From a virus: DNA of 20,213 nt. The translations under genes were made by a program, and so were the position numbers. The stretch lies in the IMG/VR virus record IMGVR_UViG_3300025168_008786, positions 1 to 20,213 of that record. The stretch is one strand, 5' to 3'. Below the pieces are notes generated by a model. That model worked only from the letters and a program-made list of their open reading frames with translations. It had not been told where the DNA came from and did no database searches. The stretch's first letter is position 1. Every line of letters begins with the position of its first letter. Shown in pieces: positions 1 to 9,462 of the stretch.

Positions 1-165
1 CCGCAGAGACCACCGATGGGTGGCGGTATGCCACCGCGAGACCGTGGGCGGCGTGGTGGTCAAGGCACTCCTGTAGTGAAATTGGAAGATTTAATGGCTG
101 CAATGACGCAGGGACCGCCAGGAACGCAGCAAGCAAACATGCCTTTTCCTCAAAGACAACGGTAG
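1..165 (+). CDS. C-terminal end of an unidentified phage protein (partial)
   Basis: The frame is open from the first base to a TAG at 163-165 and gives 54 residues. The start lies outside the window. The visible part is rich in Gly, Pro, Arg and Gln, has no cysteine and looks disordered, with a short possible helix (VVKLEDLMAAM) before the end. It sits 12 bases upstream of the next + strand gene and has the same direction, so it probably belongs to the late virion block. No family could be recognised. A low-complexity tail like this could belong to a head-tail or scaffold-type protein, but that is a guess from position only. Confidence 0.6.
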   Translation, partial: PQRPPMGGGMPPRDRGRRGGQGTPVVKLEDLMAAMTQGPPGTQQANMPFPQRQR

Positions 166-177
166 AACTTTAAACTT

Positions 178-738
178 ATGGCTATTGATTTCACCTTTAC
201 GGGTAGGGATAAAACGACAACGCCTACAGTAGCGAACACTATGTCTGCTACTTACGGCGGTCTTGGGAGCAAAATGGCTCCGTCGTACAACAACACGCCT
301 ACAGCGACATACGGTGGCTTTTCAGCTGGTCAACGGTTTGGTGATTTGCAAACAGCGTTAGCCGACACGGGTTATCAACGCAGCGATGTTCAACGAAGTC
401 GAGCGATGAGCATTGACGATTTAATTCGTCAGTTTGCTGACCAGCGTCGCAGAATACCAGGCCAGTTCAATCAGCGAGGAATGTTGGATTCTGGTCAATA
501 CCAACGAGGGATGGGACGATCTTTTGCTGATCAGGTTCGTCAACAGGGGCGTTTAGAAATGGCAGCTCAGGCTGCTTTGAATTCGTTGGCGCAGCGTCAA
601 TTTGCCGCAGAACAGCAATACGCAGTAGGGAGACTGCAGGATGCTTTAGGTTCAGCAACCAGTCGAGCTCAAACGGCGTCGCAGGTCCCTGGTGTGGGTG
701 ACAGAGTGGCGCAGTTGTTGTCTGGCGGTCAGATTTAA
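178..738 (+). CDS. Putative virion protein, 186 residues
   Basis: The ATG at 178 has no clear Shine-Dalgarno. The stop TAA (736-738) shares its last base with the ATG of the next gene (TAATG), so the two are probably translationally coupled. The N-terminal 50 residues carry two imperfect copies of an ATYGG(L/F) motif in Ser/Thr/Asn-rich sequence. From about residue 60 the protein is Gln/Arg/Ala-rich and helical, with a segment reading RGMLDSGQYQRGM. Gly-Leu/Met-(L/N)-x-SG stretches like this recur in small proteins of phage virion blocks, but I cannot name a family. There is no cysteine or membrane segment. Position before two very large proteins suggests a neck, tail or internal virion component. 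An opposite-strand frame at 467-658 is a shadow. Confidence 0.8.
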   Translation: MAIDFTFTGRDKTTTPTVANTMSATYGGLGSKMAPSYNNTPTATYGGFSAGQRFGDLQTALADTGYQRSDVQRSRAMSIDDLIRQFADQRRRIPGQFNQRGMLDSGQYQRGMGRSFADQVRQQGRLEMAAQAALNSLAQRQFAAEQQYAVGRLQDALGSATSRAQTASQVPGVGDRVAQLLSGGQI

Positions 739-3700
739 TGGCAATAATTAATTTGCCGTACTTCGGCGGAGATCCAGGCAGAGTTACTTTACCTTATGAC
801 GGCAATCGTCCAGGCATTGCTAATTTACCTGACAGAGTTGCTTTACCTGACGGTCTTTCAGATTCTGAAAGAGACCGTGAAGAATTGTGGCAAAGCAATC
901 CTGACTTTAGAGACCAAAGTAACATATTTGGCGTTCCTTACGTTGGAACTGGGGATCTTATTCGTGGCGTGCCAGGAGCAGCGTGGGACGCCGTAGGGGC
1001 TGTCCAAAATGCTCCTGCCAACTTTGTAACTGGGCCAGTTTGGGATTTTATTCGAGGTGCCGCCACAGGGTTTCCTGATGCGGCAGACGTTCAACCCCCG
1101 CCGACATTGGCTCAACAAGGAATTGACCGATTAACAGCTTCGGAAATGGATCGTGAATGGTCGCCTAATCCGAATCCTGGTCGTCAGGCGCAGCGAGTTA
1201 TTACTGAAGCAGAATTGGCTGAGATGGTTGCTGGTTTGCAAGACCGAAATGCGGTTACCGACAATCGCAATTGGTGGGAAAGAGCCACAGGAGCCGTAGG
1301 GGACTTTGTTTCTGATTTTGGAGGCGGGGCCGCCAGTACTGCTGGCAAAATTTGGAACGGTGCTGAATGGGTGTTGAACCCAATGATTCAAGCAGGAGGG
1401 GAACTTCTTGAAGGGGATCTTAGCGAAGCCATAGGGGATTACATGGCAGGCCGCTTTGATCAAGGTCGCGATATTTTTGGGAATGTTATTCAGCCTGTGG
1501 CTGGATATTTAGGGCAAGAAGTTGGTCAACTTGCTGGGGATTTTGGCGATAATCTTTGGAATAATTGGGGATTAGGAACTGCTATGGGGGCTGCTGGTCA
1601 GTTCGGCCAGAGCCTTCCAGGGATGGCTTTGGACGCCGCTCAGTACCTTGGTAATCAGGGTTTAGATGCTACTAACTGGGCGGCCGGTCAGGGTTTGGAC
1701 GCCGCTCGGTATCTTGGTAATCAGGGTTTAGATGCTACTAACTGGGCGGCCGGTCAGGGTTTGGACGCCGCTCGGTATCTTGGTAATCAGGGTTTAGATG
1801 CTGCTAACTGGGCTGCCCGTCAGGGCTGGGATTTTACTACGCAGCAGGCCATCCCGTATTTCCAGCAGGACTTTATTGGCGACGTTAAAGATGTTTACGG
1901 TGCAACTAAAGATTGGGCGGTAGACGACGCTTGGGGGCAAGCCATCGAACCGTTCTACGAGAACGTATTGAAACCTGCTGGTCTTGATATTGCCGACTGG
2001 GCTGTTGATGACGTTTATGAAGATGTTATTACTCCGTTGTATGAGAATTATTTAAAACCAGCTGGTTTGGAAATTGCTGATTTTAGTTCGGAAGAACTAT
2101 GGCCGTGGATGAGGGATACAGCAATTCCTTATATTGAAAACAATTTGGGCGATGACATAAGCGACATTCTTGAAGCGGTTCCTGCGTTTGTTCGCGGTGT
2201 TGCCCCTGAGGGGTCAAGAGTTGATGACTGGCTCGAAGGCGCTGTGGGCGGCATTGGTTCTGCGTGGGACTTTGGAGAATCATTACCTGGTCGTGCAGGA
2301 GATTTTGGGAATCGCGTAGGTGATTACTTATTTGATCCTTCAAAGCCAGCATGGAGCCAAGGGTCCCCAGCGCAACAGGCCATATTGGAGGCCCTCGTTG
2401 CGTCTGCTGGTGGAGCTGGCGGTGCTGCTGCCGGCGGTGCGGGCGGTCAGGGTGGTTCTGGGCGGTCGGGCATAGCATTGCCAGGAACAGGCAACAATGT
2501 GGCTGGTGCCATGATGCCGTACCCAGGTGCCGCAGGTGCGGTCGGTGGGGCTTTGGCTGGTGGGCAACCTTCTTCGCTAGATGAAATGTATGCGGCCATG
2601 TACGACGCCCGCTACGACGCTATTCAAGATCAGTACCAAGCGGGAATGGCAGGTGCTGATCGACTAGGTCAGTTGGGGTCGGATTATGCCGACACCATCA
2701 GGTCTCAGGGGGCTACTGCTGCTGCGGATGCGGCGACTGCGGCGAATGCCTATTACACCACGGGGAAAGATGAAGCAGCGCGTGCTTACAACGAAACTAT
2801 TGGGGCGTTGAACGAGCGTGAACAAAGTTTGATGGATCGGTTTACCGAACTTGAAATAATGGAAGCCAGCGGCATTGTTGCTGATGCCGCAGAGCAGCGT
2901 CGGATAACAAACGATTTGACAAATCTTCAACGTGACCGAAACGATCTGAGTTATCAGATGAAGTCTGGTCAGTTGACTGCAGAATCGGCTCGTCGAGGAG
3001 CCCAAATTTCTGAGGCTGGAAGAACCAGTGCTAGCCGTTTGGCTATGGACGAATCATCGCTGCTGCAGGAGTTGTCGGCGTTGGAGTCTGGTCGTGTAGG
3101 CCAAGAGGCCGCTATGGCCGCTCAACTTGCTACTCGTTTTTCTGGGGCTCAGGCTTCCACAAAGAAAAGCATTGCTGATGCTGAGAAAACTTTGCGGGAC
3201 ATGGGGATTGAACCTGCTGCCTACACGGCTGCTCCTGGCGCGGAAACCCAAGCGTTGTTGGCGTCACAAGAAATGTCTATGCAGACGATGCAGAATCGGC
3301 TACGAGACGCTTCTGCAGCGCAGGCTATTGATCGGCGCATGAGGGGTCGTGAAATCTATTCGGCTGCAGGCAGGGCTTTGGAAGACAACTTGTTTGCGTT
3401 GCGGTCTGACCTTTCTGAAAGTATTGCCCAGCGAGGCGATTTGTTGGATGTAGAAAGGTTTGATGCTCGGGCTGATGCCGATATTGCTCAAGCTGCGGCG
3501 CTGGGTGAAATCAACTTGGAAGAGTTGGCTCGCTTGCAGGCATCGAAAGAATCTATCTTCGGGAAGCGAACCGATCTCTTTGATCAAGGTGAGTTGGAAC
3601 GGATCACAACCCGTAAAGAATACAACGCTGCGTTGGAGCGGGAAAGAGCCGCTAACCGTCGTGCATTGGAACAGGCATCAGCCAACCGTGTCCTTTCGGA

Positions 3701-4355
3701 AGCCGCAGCAGAAGAACGCAGGTTTGCGGCTGCTGAGTCCGAGTTGGATCGCAAAAACGCACTCGAGGTTGCAAGGCTGGCAGCCGAAGCACAGCTTAAA
3801 GAGGCTGAGACTGCGCGAGAAATTGCGATAGCGGAAGCCGCTATCGCAAAGGCTCAGTCTGATGCTGAAGAGTTTATTATGGTTGAAGTTAACGGCGTTC
3901 AGATACCTGTAAGCAGAACGTTCTACACAGAAGAAGTAATCTTTGGTGACGCCGCTGGTGGCGGTGGATCAGATGAGAATTTGATGCAAATGGAAGATTC
4001 CGAAGGGAACCTTTTCTTTGTGGATGTGGGTGGAGTTACCGACGACGGTGTTCCGTATTTGACGCAAAGTGCTGCAACGGACTTGCAGCTTCTTGGCAAC
4101 GCATTGACACCCGTTTACAGTGAATTCTCTGCAGACCAATTGAACCGTGGCACTGCGGCTGATCTGGGGCTGTCTCCATCGTTGGGTCTTCAAGCCGCAC
4201 TGGACAGCGGCGTGGAAGCTGCAGACATATTTGGTGCCATAGAAGGAAACCTTGAAGCGGCTAGGGGGTTCTCAGATGAGGCCTCCCTTGAAGCCCTCTT
4301 CACCAAGCCAGGTGAGAGCAAAGCAGTTTCTGACTTCCTAGCATCCTTGGGTTGA
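738..4355 (+). CDS. Large repeat and coiled-coil virion protein, 1205 residues
   Basis: The ATG overlaps the upstream stop by one base. Layout: residues 1-150 are Pro/Asp/Trp-rich; 150-300 are Gly/Ala-rich amphipathic sequence with many Trp; about 299-364 hold three tandem 22-residue units (core YLGNQGLDA); about 392-447 hold a divergent 28-residue duplication (core LKPAGL); 554-606 are a Gly/Ala-rich flexible stretch; 615-1045 are a long Ala/Glu/Arg/Gln-rich helical region, probably coiled coil; 1045-1205 look more globular. No cysteine was found. No enzymatic motif was recognised. Size, composition and place between virion genes suggest an internal or tail-associated structural protein. A tape-measure role is possible because of the long helices, but no clear hydrophobic transmembrane segments support it. 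Confidence 0.85.
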   Translation: MAIINLPYFGGDPGRVTLPYDGNRPGIANLPDRVALPDGLSDSERDREELWQSNPDFRDQSNIFGVPYVGTGDLIRGVPGAAWDAVGAVQNAPANFVTGPVWDFIRGAATGFPDAADVQPPPTLAQQGIDRLTASEMDREWSPNPNPGRQAQRVITEAELAEMVAGLQDRNAVTDNRNWWERATGAVGDFVSDFGGGAASTAGKIWNGAEWVLNPMIQAGGELLEGDLSEAIGDYMAGRFDQGRDIFGNVIQPVAGYLGQEVGQLAGDFGDNLWNNWGLGTAMGAAGQFGQSLPGMALDAAQYLGNQGLDATNWAAGQGLDAARYLGNQGLDATNWAAGQGLDAARYLGNQGLDAANWAARQGWDFTTQQAIPYFQQDFIGDVKDVYGATKDWAVDDAWGQAIEPFYENVLKPAGLDIADWAVDDVYEDVITPLYENYLKPAGLEIADFSSEELWPWMRDTAIPYIENNLGDDISDILEAVPAFVRGVAPEGSRVDDWLEGAVGGIGSAWDFGESLPGRAGDFGNRVGDYLFDPSKPAWSQGSPAQQAILEALVASAGGAGGAAAGGAGGQGGSGRSGIALPGTGNNVAGAMMPYPGAAGAVGGALAGGQPSSLDEMYAAMYDARYDAIQDQYQAGMAGADRLGQLGSDYADTIRSQGATAAADAATAANAYYTTGKDEAARAYNETIGALNEREQSLMDRFTELEIMEASGIVADAAEQRRITNDLTNLQRDRNDLSYQMKSGQLTAESARRGAQISEAGRTSASRLAMDESSLLQELSALESGRVGQEAAMAAQLATRFSGAQASTKKSIADAEKTLRDMGIEPAAYTAAPGAETQALLASQEMSMQTMQNRLRDASAAQAIDRRMRGREIYSAAGRALEDNLFALRSDLSESIAQRGDLLDVERFDARADADIAQAAALGEINLEELARLQASKESIFGKRTDLFDQGELERITTRKEYNAALERERAANRRALEQASANRVLSEAAAEERRFAAAESELDRKNALEVARLAAEAQLKEAETAREIAIAEAAIAKAQSDAEEFIMVEVNGVQIPVSRTFYTEEVIFGDAAGGGGSDENLMQMEDSEGNLFFVDVGGVTDDGVPYLTQSAATDLQLLGNALTPVYSEFSADQLNRGTAADLGLSPSLGLQAALDSGVEAADIFGAIEGNLEAARGFSDEASLEALFTKPGESKAVSDFLASLG
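1631..1828 (+). repeat. Three tandem 66-bp units inside the 1205-residue gene
   Basis: Units begin at about 1631, 1697 and 1763, exactly 66 bp apart, so the reading frame is kept and each unit encodes 22 residues. Units differ by only a few bases (for example CAGTACC versus CGGTATC, and GCTACT versus GCTGCT), which points to recent duplication. The third unit decays at its end (ARQGWD in place of AGQGLD). The repeated peptide is amphipathic with a Trp in each copy. Confidence 0.92.
1911..2078 (+). repeat. Divergent 84-bp (28-residue) tandem duplication
   Basis: Two adjacent 28-residue units, at residues 392-419 and 420-447 of the same protein, both start DWAVDD and end with LKPAGL(D/E)IA. 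By eye 19 of 28 positions are identical. The DNA has diverged much more than in the 66-bp array just upstream, so this is an older duplication. A partial third unit (DFSSEEL, WPWMRD) may follow. Confidence 0.8.
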
Positions 4356-4357
4356 TC

Positions 4358-7300
4358 ATGGTCGAAACCGACCGCTCTAAAATTATCGACATCATTACAG
4401 GTGGTGCCACACCTGTTTCGTTTGATCCGATAGATCCAGCAGCTTTTCAAACAGGGATTACCCACACTACGCGCACTACCCCCAATATCGGTGGCACAGC
4501 GATTACACGGTTTGCTAAACCTAAATCTGATAGTACTGGGGGTTTCTTGGGGGGCTTTGGCAAACTTATTGACGTTATTGACTGGCCTGCTGCGGGGATT
4601 CGTTCAGGAATTAAAGAACTTCGTGACGACGAGTTTTCTTGGAGCGACTGGTGGAAGCAGGGCGGTGGTGGCCCGTTCGCTGATGATCGCATGATGATGG
4701 CTGAAGTGATGCGTGAAACAGGTTCTCCTCTTGCCGAAGAGGGCAGCCTCAAAGAAATGGGTGCAGGACTTGGATTGGACATTGCTACAGATCCTTTGAC
4801 ATACTTTTTTGGGGTTGGGGCTATTCCCCGTATTTTAAAGTCGGCTGGCATGGTCCCTGACATAGTCAAGGCTTTGTCGCGTGCAGCAGGAAGAAGTTCT
4901 TCGGTTGAGAAATCTGCCGAGTTGCTTGCCGCTGCTGACAAAGTTAAAGCAACTAATTCGATTGGCGCTGCTGGTAAAGCGTTGGAAGAAATTGGCCTTC
5001 CGACTGGTCTCGGGTTCATGCTTCCTGGTACTGGCCGCTTAGGCCGTCACATAGTTGAAAAACCACTTAATATCCTTAGCGGTGGGTTGGTTTCTAAAGC
5101 AGCCAATCTTGCTCGAGCAAAGCAGGTGCCAGCGTTTGCCACTGGCAACGACTTTTTTGATGTTGCAAAGTATGCGCCTGAGATAGCCAGTTCAATGAGA
5201 TTGTTGAAAAAGGGCGACGACGCTGTCAGTAAGGCGTTATCAAAAAGTGGGGTGCCTGAACTTTTGCATGCCGAAATTAAACAGGCTGCCGCAATCGGCC
5301 AGAAGGCGGCAGTAGAAATTCCTTGGAGGATTCCTTGGTCCACTCCTTTGGTTGCGGCGGTAGCGCCGCTACCTGGCACGGCAATGCGTTTAGCAACCCA
5401 AACTAAAGTTATTGGTGCAATCAGTAACGCCCTCAATTATCGGGCACCAATTACTGCGTTGAGACGCCTTGGAGGCAAAGATCCTGATGCATCGTTGGCT
5501 GCCATATATTTAGAAGAAGCAGCGAACATGGCCCACATCGAAGGTGCGACGCTTCGACGCAAACTATTGGGCGTACCAGGATCTCGGCCCTTTGGATACA
5601 GAGGTGGGCTTTACCGCAACATTGAGGAAGGTTCGGGCGCTAACGCTCTTGTTGAAAAAGCGAAACGGTTTGACATCCCTAATGAAGACATGTTGCGGGC
5701 GTCTGACCGCCCAACCTATTTAGAAAATGGGATGCTTAACCCAGAGTTACCTCAATCGTTTACTCGGTTGGGTTCGGAAGGCATCGAATTCCACGAAGAG
5801 TTATTGAATTGGTGGAAATTTGCAGGACAAAGCATTGACGAAGCGGTAGGAACAAAAGTCTTACCAGGGTTTGCTAACGATTTGTATGCGGCGCGTTATT
5901 TGGGGGCCGCTGGCAAAAAAATCTTGGGTGGAGAAGGGGTGGAAATTGCAGCACATAACGGGTTGGGTGGGTCGCCGTGGAAAAAGAGATCTTACGTTAC
6001 GCCAGGACACTACGAGAAGATGGTTGCTCAGTACGGCGAGGAGCGGGCCGCTGATCTGTTTTCGCAAACGTGGATGGGTCAGCAGTTGGAGAACGTGACC
6101 GGTCCTGGTGCAACCGGCAAATCTATTCGTGACCAAATGGACGAGATCGGCGAAAACGTTCTCGGCAAAAGAGAATACCAACAATTGTTTTCTAACGATT
6201 TTGAACAGGTAGTTATTCGTTACATCTCGGACATGGAACGTGGTGTCCGCATGAAGTCTGTATTGGCATCTCTGGAAAACGCTGGCGCTATTATTAAAAG
6301 CACACCTGGCGGCGGCGTTCGCATGAGTTTGTTTGAACGGATTGAACATATTGCAGAAAACGCCAGACAGTTCGACGCCAACCTTCAAGCGCATCGCCGT
6401 GCAGCTCAGCGTGTAGGCGAACTTGATAATCTTTCGCCCGATGATCTTTCGCCCGCTGTGCTGGGCCGCAATTACGCAGGTGAAGGCGATTGGGTAATGC
6501 TCGGCATGGCCGATGATTTAAACGCAGTGAAACGAACAGTGCGTAATTTGCAAACGGGGGAGGGTTCTTGGTTGCCTACACGTTTGCAGAAAGCAATTAA
6601 AGATCTTAATGCGATAAAGGTTCCAGACGACAATCTTAATTGGGCGGCGATTCTTGAAGATTACGCAGAGGTTGCTAACAGCGTTGCGTTTCAGGTTGCG
6701 AGTTTACGTAAAGTGGCGGCTGGTATCGGTGCGGCTAAAGAAAGTGCTGGCATTAGAACCGCATATGGGTCTTTAAGAAATGTTAACCGTGATTTGCTTG
6801 AGTTGGAATCGGCGATTGCTCAGATGAACGGTTTGATGGCTCGGGCAGCCATGAACGACAAGTCGGTAAGGGCTGCCCAACAGATGGTGCGGACGCTGGA
6901 GACCGGTCAGATACCTTCCAACATGATGCCTGAGATGAAAGCATGGGCGAAGAAGTACAAGGAATGGATTGATCTTGACAATCTGACGGGATCAACGGTG
7001 TACATGCATGCTGCCGATGAGGCTTTTCTGCAAGCAGCAGTCAACCAGATCAGGAGCGGCACTGCTGCCCTTGGTCCTGCACCGACCTTTGAGGAGTTCA
7101 CGGCGATGGTGTTGCGGGGGAAAGGAATCAGTTACCGCCCCGTAATGGACGACTCCAAGTTTTTCCCGCAGGCACGGGACATAGCCAGCGACCCTCGATT
7201 CTCGGAGGCCGCCCAAGCGGGGGGGTACGACTGGGCGATGGGGATAGGTCACGGGTACTCCCCTGAGGACATCGCCTTGTTCTCTGTTTTCAAACGTGCG

Positions 7301-9433
7301 CCAGTTGTGAAGGGTAAGGCAGGCGATGTGACGGGGGAGTGGACAGGCCGCAAGGGGCTGGTTGGCGGTGTGGCGCAGCACGGCACGCAGCCAACGGCGC
7401 GGAATGTTCTCGATGAACAAGCCCTCCGACTCGGATACGAATCCTTCGTGGAGGGCCGCGCCGCCTATGCGGCAAGCCCAGCAGCCCGTCAGATGGCAAT
7501 GCCCGATCTGGCTTATCTTGCAAACAAGGTGGATGAAGTCCGAAACGTGGATGTGGGGCCTGTTGCCCGTGTTTACACTGAGGCGTTGGAAGAAGCTACA
7601 GCAGCAGCAGACCAATGGGCGGTGGTTGCTCCAGAACTTCAGAACGGTCTTAACGAGGCCAGAGTATTAGCCCAAAAAGATCTTCTGACCTCTGACGAGT
7701 TGTTTAACCAGCAGAAGTATCTGCAGTCTGCTAAAGAACAAATAACAAATCTTGAGTTGGAAATGAATCGTGCCCGCCGTTCGGCAGATTTAGGAAAACG
7801 CATTTCGGCGGTAGACAACCAAGAAGACGCAATCAGAATGCTTAACGATGAGCGAACTTTGCGTGGTTTTCAGCATGGCTACAACGAGGCTTTATCAAAC
7901 GAATTGACGGGGCCGTGGTTGACTGGCTATCAGGCTGTCAACATGAGCGAAAATGCAGACTTGTTTGCTAACGCAATGTATGCGGCTGCGAAACTTAACG
8001 ACCCTAAAGCGTTTGCCGAGTGGACTAAAGGGTACATGTCGTTGTTGAATTTTTGGAAAGCCCAAGCGGTGGCTACACCAGGTTTCGTTATTCGTAACAT
8101 AATGGGGGCTACTTGGATTAATTCTCAGATTGCTGGGGTGCCAATGGGTTCTCATTCTCGAATAATCGCCCAGAGGCGTGAAGCCTCTCGGGCATCTCAG
8201 GCGGCTGTTAATGACTCTGAGTATTTGAAACACATAAAGGACACTGCAGCAAGGGCTGGGACTGTCCCTGTTTACCCTGTGCGGGGCGACTGGAGATCAG
8301 GTACGTCTTATGTTCTTTGGAGAATGGGCAAAGAGGGCAAAGGTTCCATAAAGATAAAAGGTCTTCGGGGATTAGGCCGAGAATTTTCTGATACAGAATG
8401 GAAGCACTTTAAATGGATTGCGGATTCAGGTATCGCCGAGGGTGGTCAAGCCTATTCTGAGGTTGTTCAGGCTGTTGAACAAGTGCAGAGGAAAAAATCG
8501 TTGGCTCCTTGGCGATCAAATTTCTTTCTGTACAGGGGTGTGCGTGAGCAGAATGAAAGAGCCGAGTTCATGGTGCGTGGCGCTTTAGCGATGCATGTTC
8601 TTCAAACTGGTGGAAGTAAATCAAACGCTGTAAATCAGGTTCGCAAATTTCATTTTGATTACAGTGAGATAACCCCAACCGAAGCAAAAATCAAAGCGGT
8701 CATTCCGTTCTGGAAGTGGCAAAAAAATATTCTGCCTGTGCTTGTCGAATCGATTGGTACCAACCCTAAGGCGTGGTCTCGGCTGCAGCAGATCAAGGGC
8801 GAAGTCGAGTACATGAGCGGTGAAGAGGGCGTTGTTCCTGATTACTTCATGGAAAACCTTGGTGTGCGGTTGCCGTGGAGGATGGACGGATCGCAGGTCT
8901 ACCTGCTTCCCGATATGCCTTTTAGGGATTTGAACCGTTGGATGAAACCTGGTGAACGTGATATCACGGGCATTAAGCCGTTGGACATGGCGACACGAAT
9001 CGCCGCAGAGGCGGCGTTTCCTCTCGCCAAACTTCCGTTGGAACTGTGGGCAGGTCAGTTGTTCTTTGCTGACATTCCATTGAAGGGTCGTTACCAGCAA
9101 GTGCCGCCAAGTTACAGAAGCGTGCCAGGTTTAATGCCGATTCTGGGGGCGCTTGGTAAAGCAGAAAAGAACCGTCAAGGGGAATGGAAGATGACGGATT
9201 CGGATTTGTATATTCTTGATCAGATGCTCCCGATTATGGGTCGGCTTCGCAGGATTATCCCTGGTGAAGAAAAGTATAAGAAGCGGTGGACTACTACGTT
9301 TATTTCAACGATGCTTGGTGGTGGGCTACGAGTCAACACCCCTGAGGAACAGCGCAACCAGTTGATTCGGATGCAGCGTGATTTGGATGAGCATTACCGC
9401 AAAATGGTCGACGTTGAGGTTCGTAAGGTCTAG
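4358..9433 (+). CDS. Giant virion-associated protein, 1691 residues
   Basis: The ATG at 4358 lies two bases after the stop of the previous gene. A TTG at 4352 in the same frame would overlap that stop and add two residues; I prefer the ATG. No cysteine was found in the whole protein. Composition is Ala/Glu/Arg-rich and largely helical, with scattered hydrophobic stretches (for example near residues 140-155 and 1235-1260). Near residues 1431-1454 is a cluster reading FHFDYSEIT and then PFWKWQKN. I recall similar Phe-Asp-Tyr plus Pro-Phe-(W/Y)-x-W pairs in other very large phage proteins, some called large polyvalent or internal virion proteins, but could not check. An ejected or internal virion protein is the best guess. 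Residues about 828-1067 lie in unusually GC-rich DNA. Confidence 0.85.
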   Translation: MVETDRSKIIDIITGGATPVSFDPIDPAAFQTGITHTTRTTPNIGGTAITRFAKPKSDSTGGFLGGFGKLIDVIDWPAAGIRSGIKELRDDEFSWSDWWKQGGGGPFADDRMMMAEVMRETGSPLAEEGSLKEMGAGLGLDIATDPLTYFFGVGAIPRILKSAGMVPDIVKALSRAAGRSSSVEKSAELLAAADKVKATNSIGAAGKALEEIGLPTGLGFMLPGTGRLGRHIVEKPLNILSGGLVSKAANLARAKQVPAFATGNDFFDVAKYAPEIASSMRLLKKGDDAVSKALSKSGVPELLHAEIKQAAAIGQKAAVEIPWRIPWSTPLVAAVAPLPGTAMRLATQTKVIGAISNALNYRAPITALRRLGGKDPDASLAAIYLEEAANMAHIEGATLRRKLLGVPGSRPFGYRGGLYRNIEEGSGANALVEKAKRFDIPNEDMLRASDRPTYLENGMLNPELPQSFTRLGSEGIEFHEELLNWWKFAGQSIDEAVGTKVLPGFANDLYAARYLGAAGKKILGGEGVEIAAHNGLGGSPWKKRSYVTPGHYEKMVAQYGEERAADLFSQTWMGQQLENVTGPGATGKSIRDQMDEIGENVLGKREYQQLFSNDFEQVVIRYISDMERGVRMKSVLASLENAGAIIKSTPGGGVRMSLFERIEHIAENARQFDANLQAHRRAAQRVGELDNLSPDDLSPAVLGRNYAGEGDWVMLGMADDLNAVKRTVRNLQTGEGSWLPTRLQKAIKDLNAIKVPDDNLNWAAILEDYAEVANSVAFQVASLRKVAAGIGAAKESAGIRTAYGSLRNVNRDLLELESAIAQMNGLMARAAMNDKSVRAAQQMVRTLETGQIPSNMMPEMKAWAKKYKEWIDLDNLTGSTVYMHAADEAFLQAAVNQIRSGTAALGPAPTFEEFTAMVLRGKGISYRPVMDDSKFFPQARDIASDPRFSEAAQAGGYDWAMGIGHGYSPEDIALFSVFKRAPVVKGKAGDVTGEWTGRKGLVGGVAQHGTQPTARNVLDEQALRLGYESFVEGRAAYAASPAARQMAMPDLAYLANKVDEVRNVDVGPVARVYTEALEEATAAADQWAVVAPELQNGLNEARVLAQKDLLTSDELFNQQKYLQSAKEQITNLELEMNRARRSADLGKRISAVDNQEDAIRMLNDERTLRGFQHGYNEALSNELTGPWLTGYQAVNMSENADLFANAMYAAAKLNDPKAFAEWTKGYMSLLNFWKAQAVATPGFVIRNIMGATWINSQIAGVPMGSHSRIIAQRREASRASQAAVNDSEYLKHIKDTAARAGTVPVYPVRGDWRSGTSYVLWRMGKEGKGSIKIKGLRGLGREFSDTEWKHFKWIADSGIAEGGQAYSEVVQAVEQVQRKKSLAPWRSNFFLYRGVREQNERAEFMVRGALAMHVLQTGGSKSNAVNQVRKFHFDYSEITPTEAKIKAVIPFWKWQKNILPVLVESIGTNPKAWSRLQQIKGEVEYMSGEEGVVPDYFMENLGVRLPWRMDGSQVYLLPDMPFRDLNRWMKPGERDITGIKPLDMATRIAAEAAFPLAKLPLELWAGQLFFADIPLKGRYQQVPPSYRSVPGLMPILGALGKAEKNRQGEWKMTDSDLYILDQMLPIMGRLRRIIPGEEKYKKRWTTTFISTMLGGGLRVNTPEEQRNQLIRMQRDLDEHYRKMVDVEVRKV

Positions 9434-9462
9434 GCTCGCTGGGACGAAAGCGGGTTAAGTTA

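Noticed and set aside
2083-2478. 131-codon - strand frame in the coiled-coil gene
   Set aside because: Its Gln/His/Pro-rich translation is the antisense of Gly/Ala codons; the + strand frame is continuous and longer.
738-4355. Tape-measure protein assignment for the 1205-residue protein
   Set aside because: Long helices are present, but there is no convincing membrane segment, muralytic domain or upstream tail-chaperone frameshift in view, so the specific name is not supported.
9434-9462. Short CGCT/AGCG inverted repeat before the endolysin gene
   Set aside because: A four-base stem with an eight-base loop is too weak to call a terminator or regulatory element.
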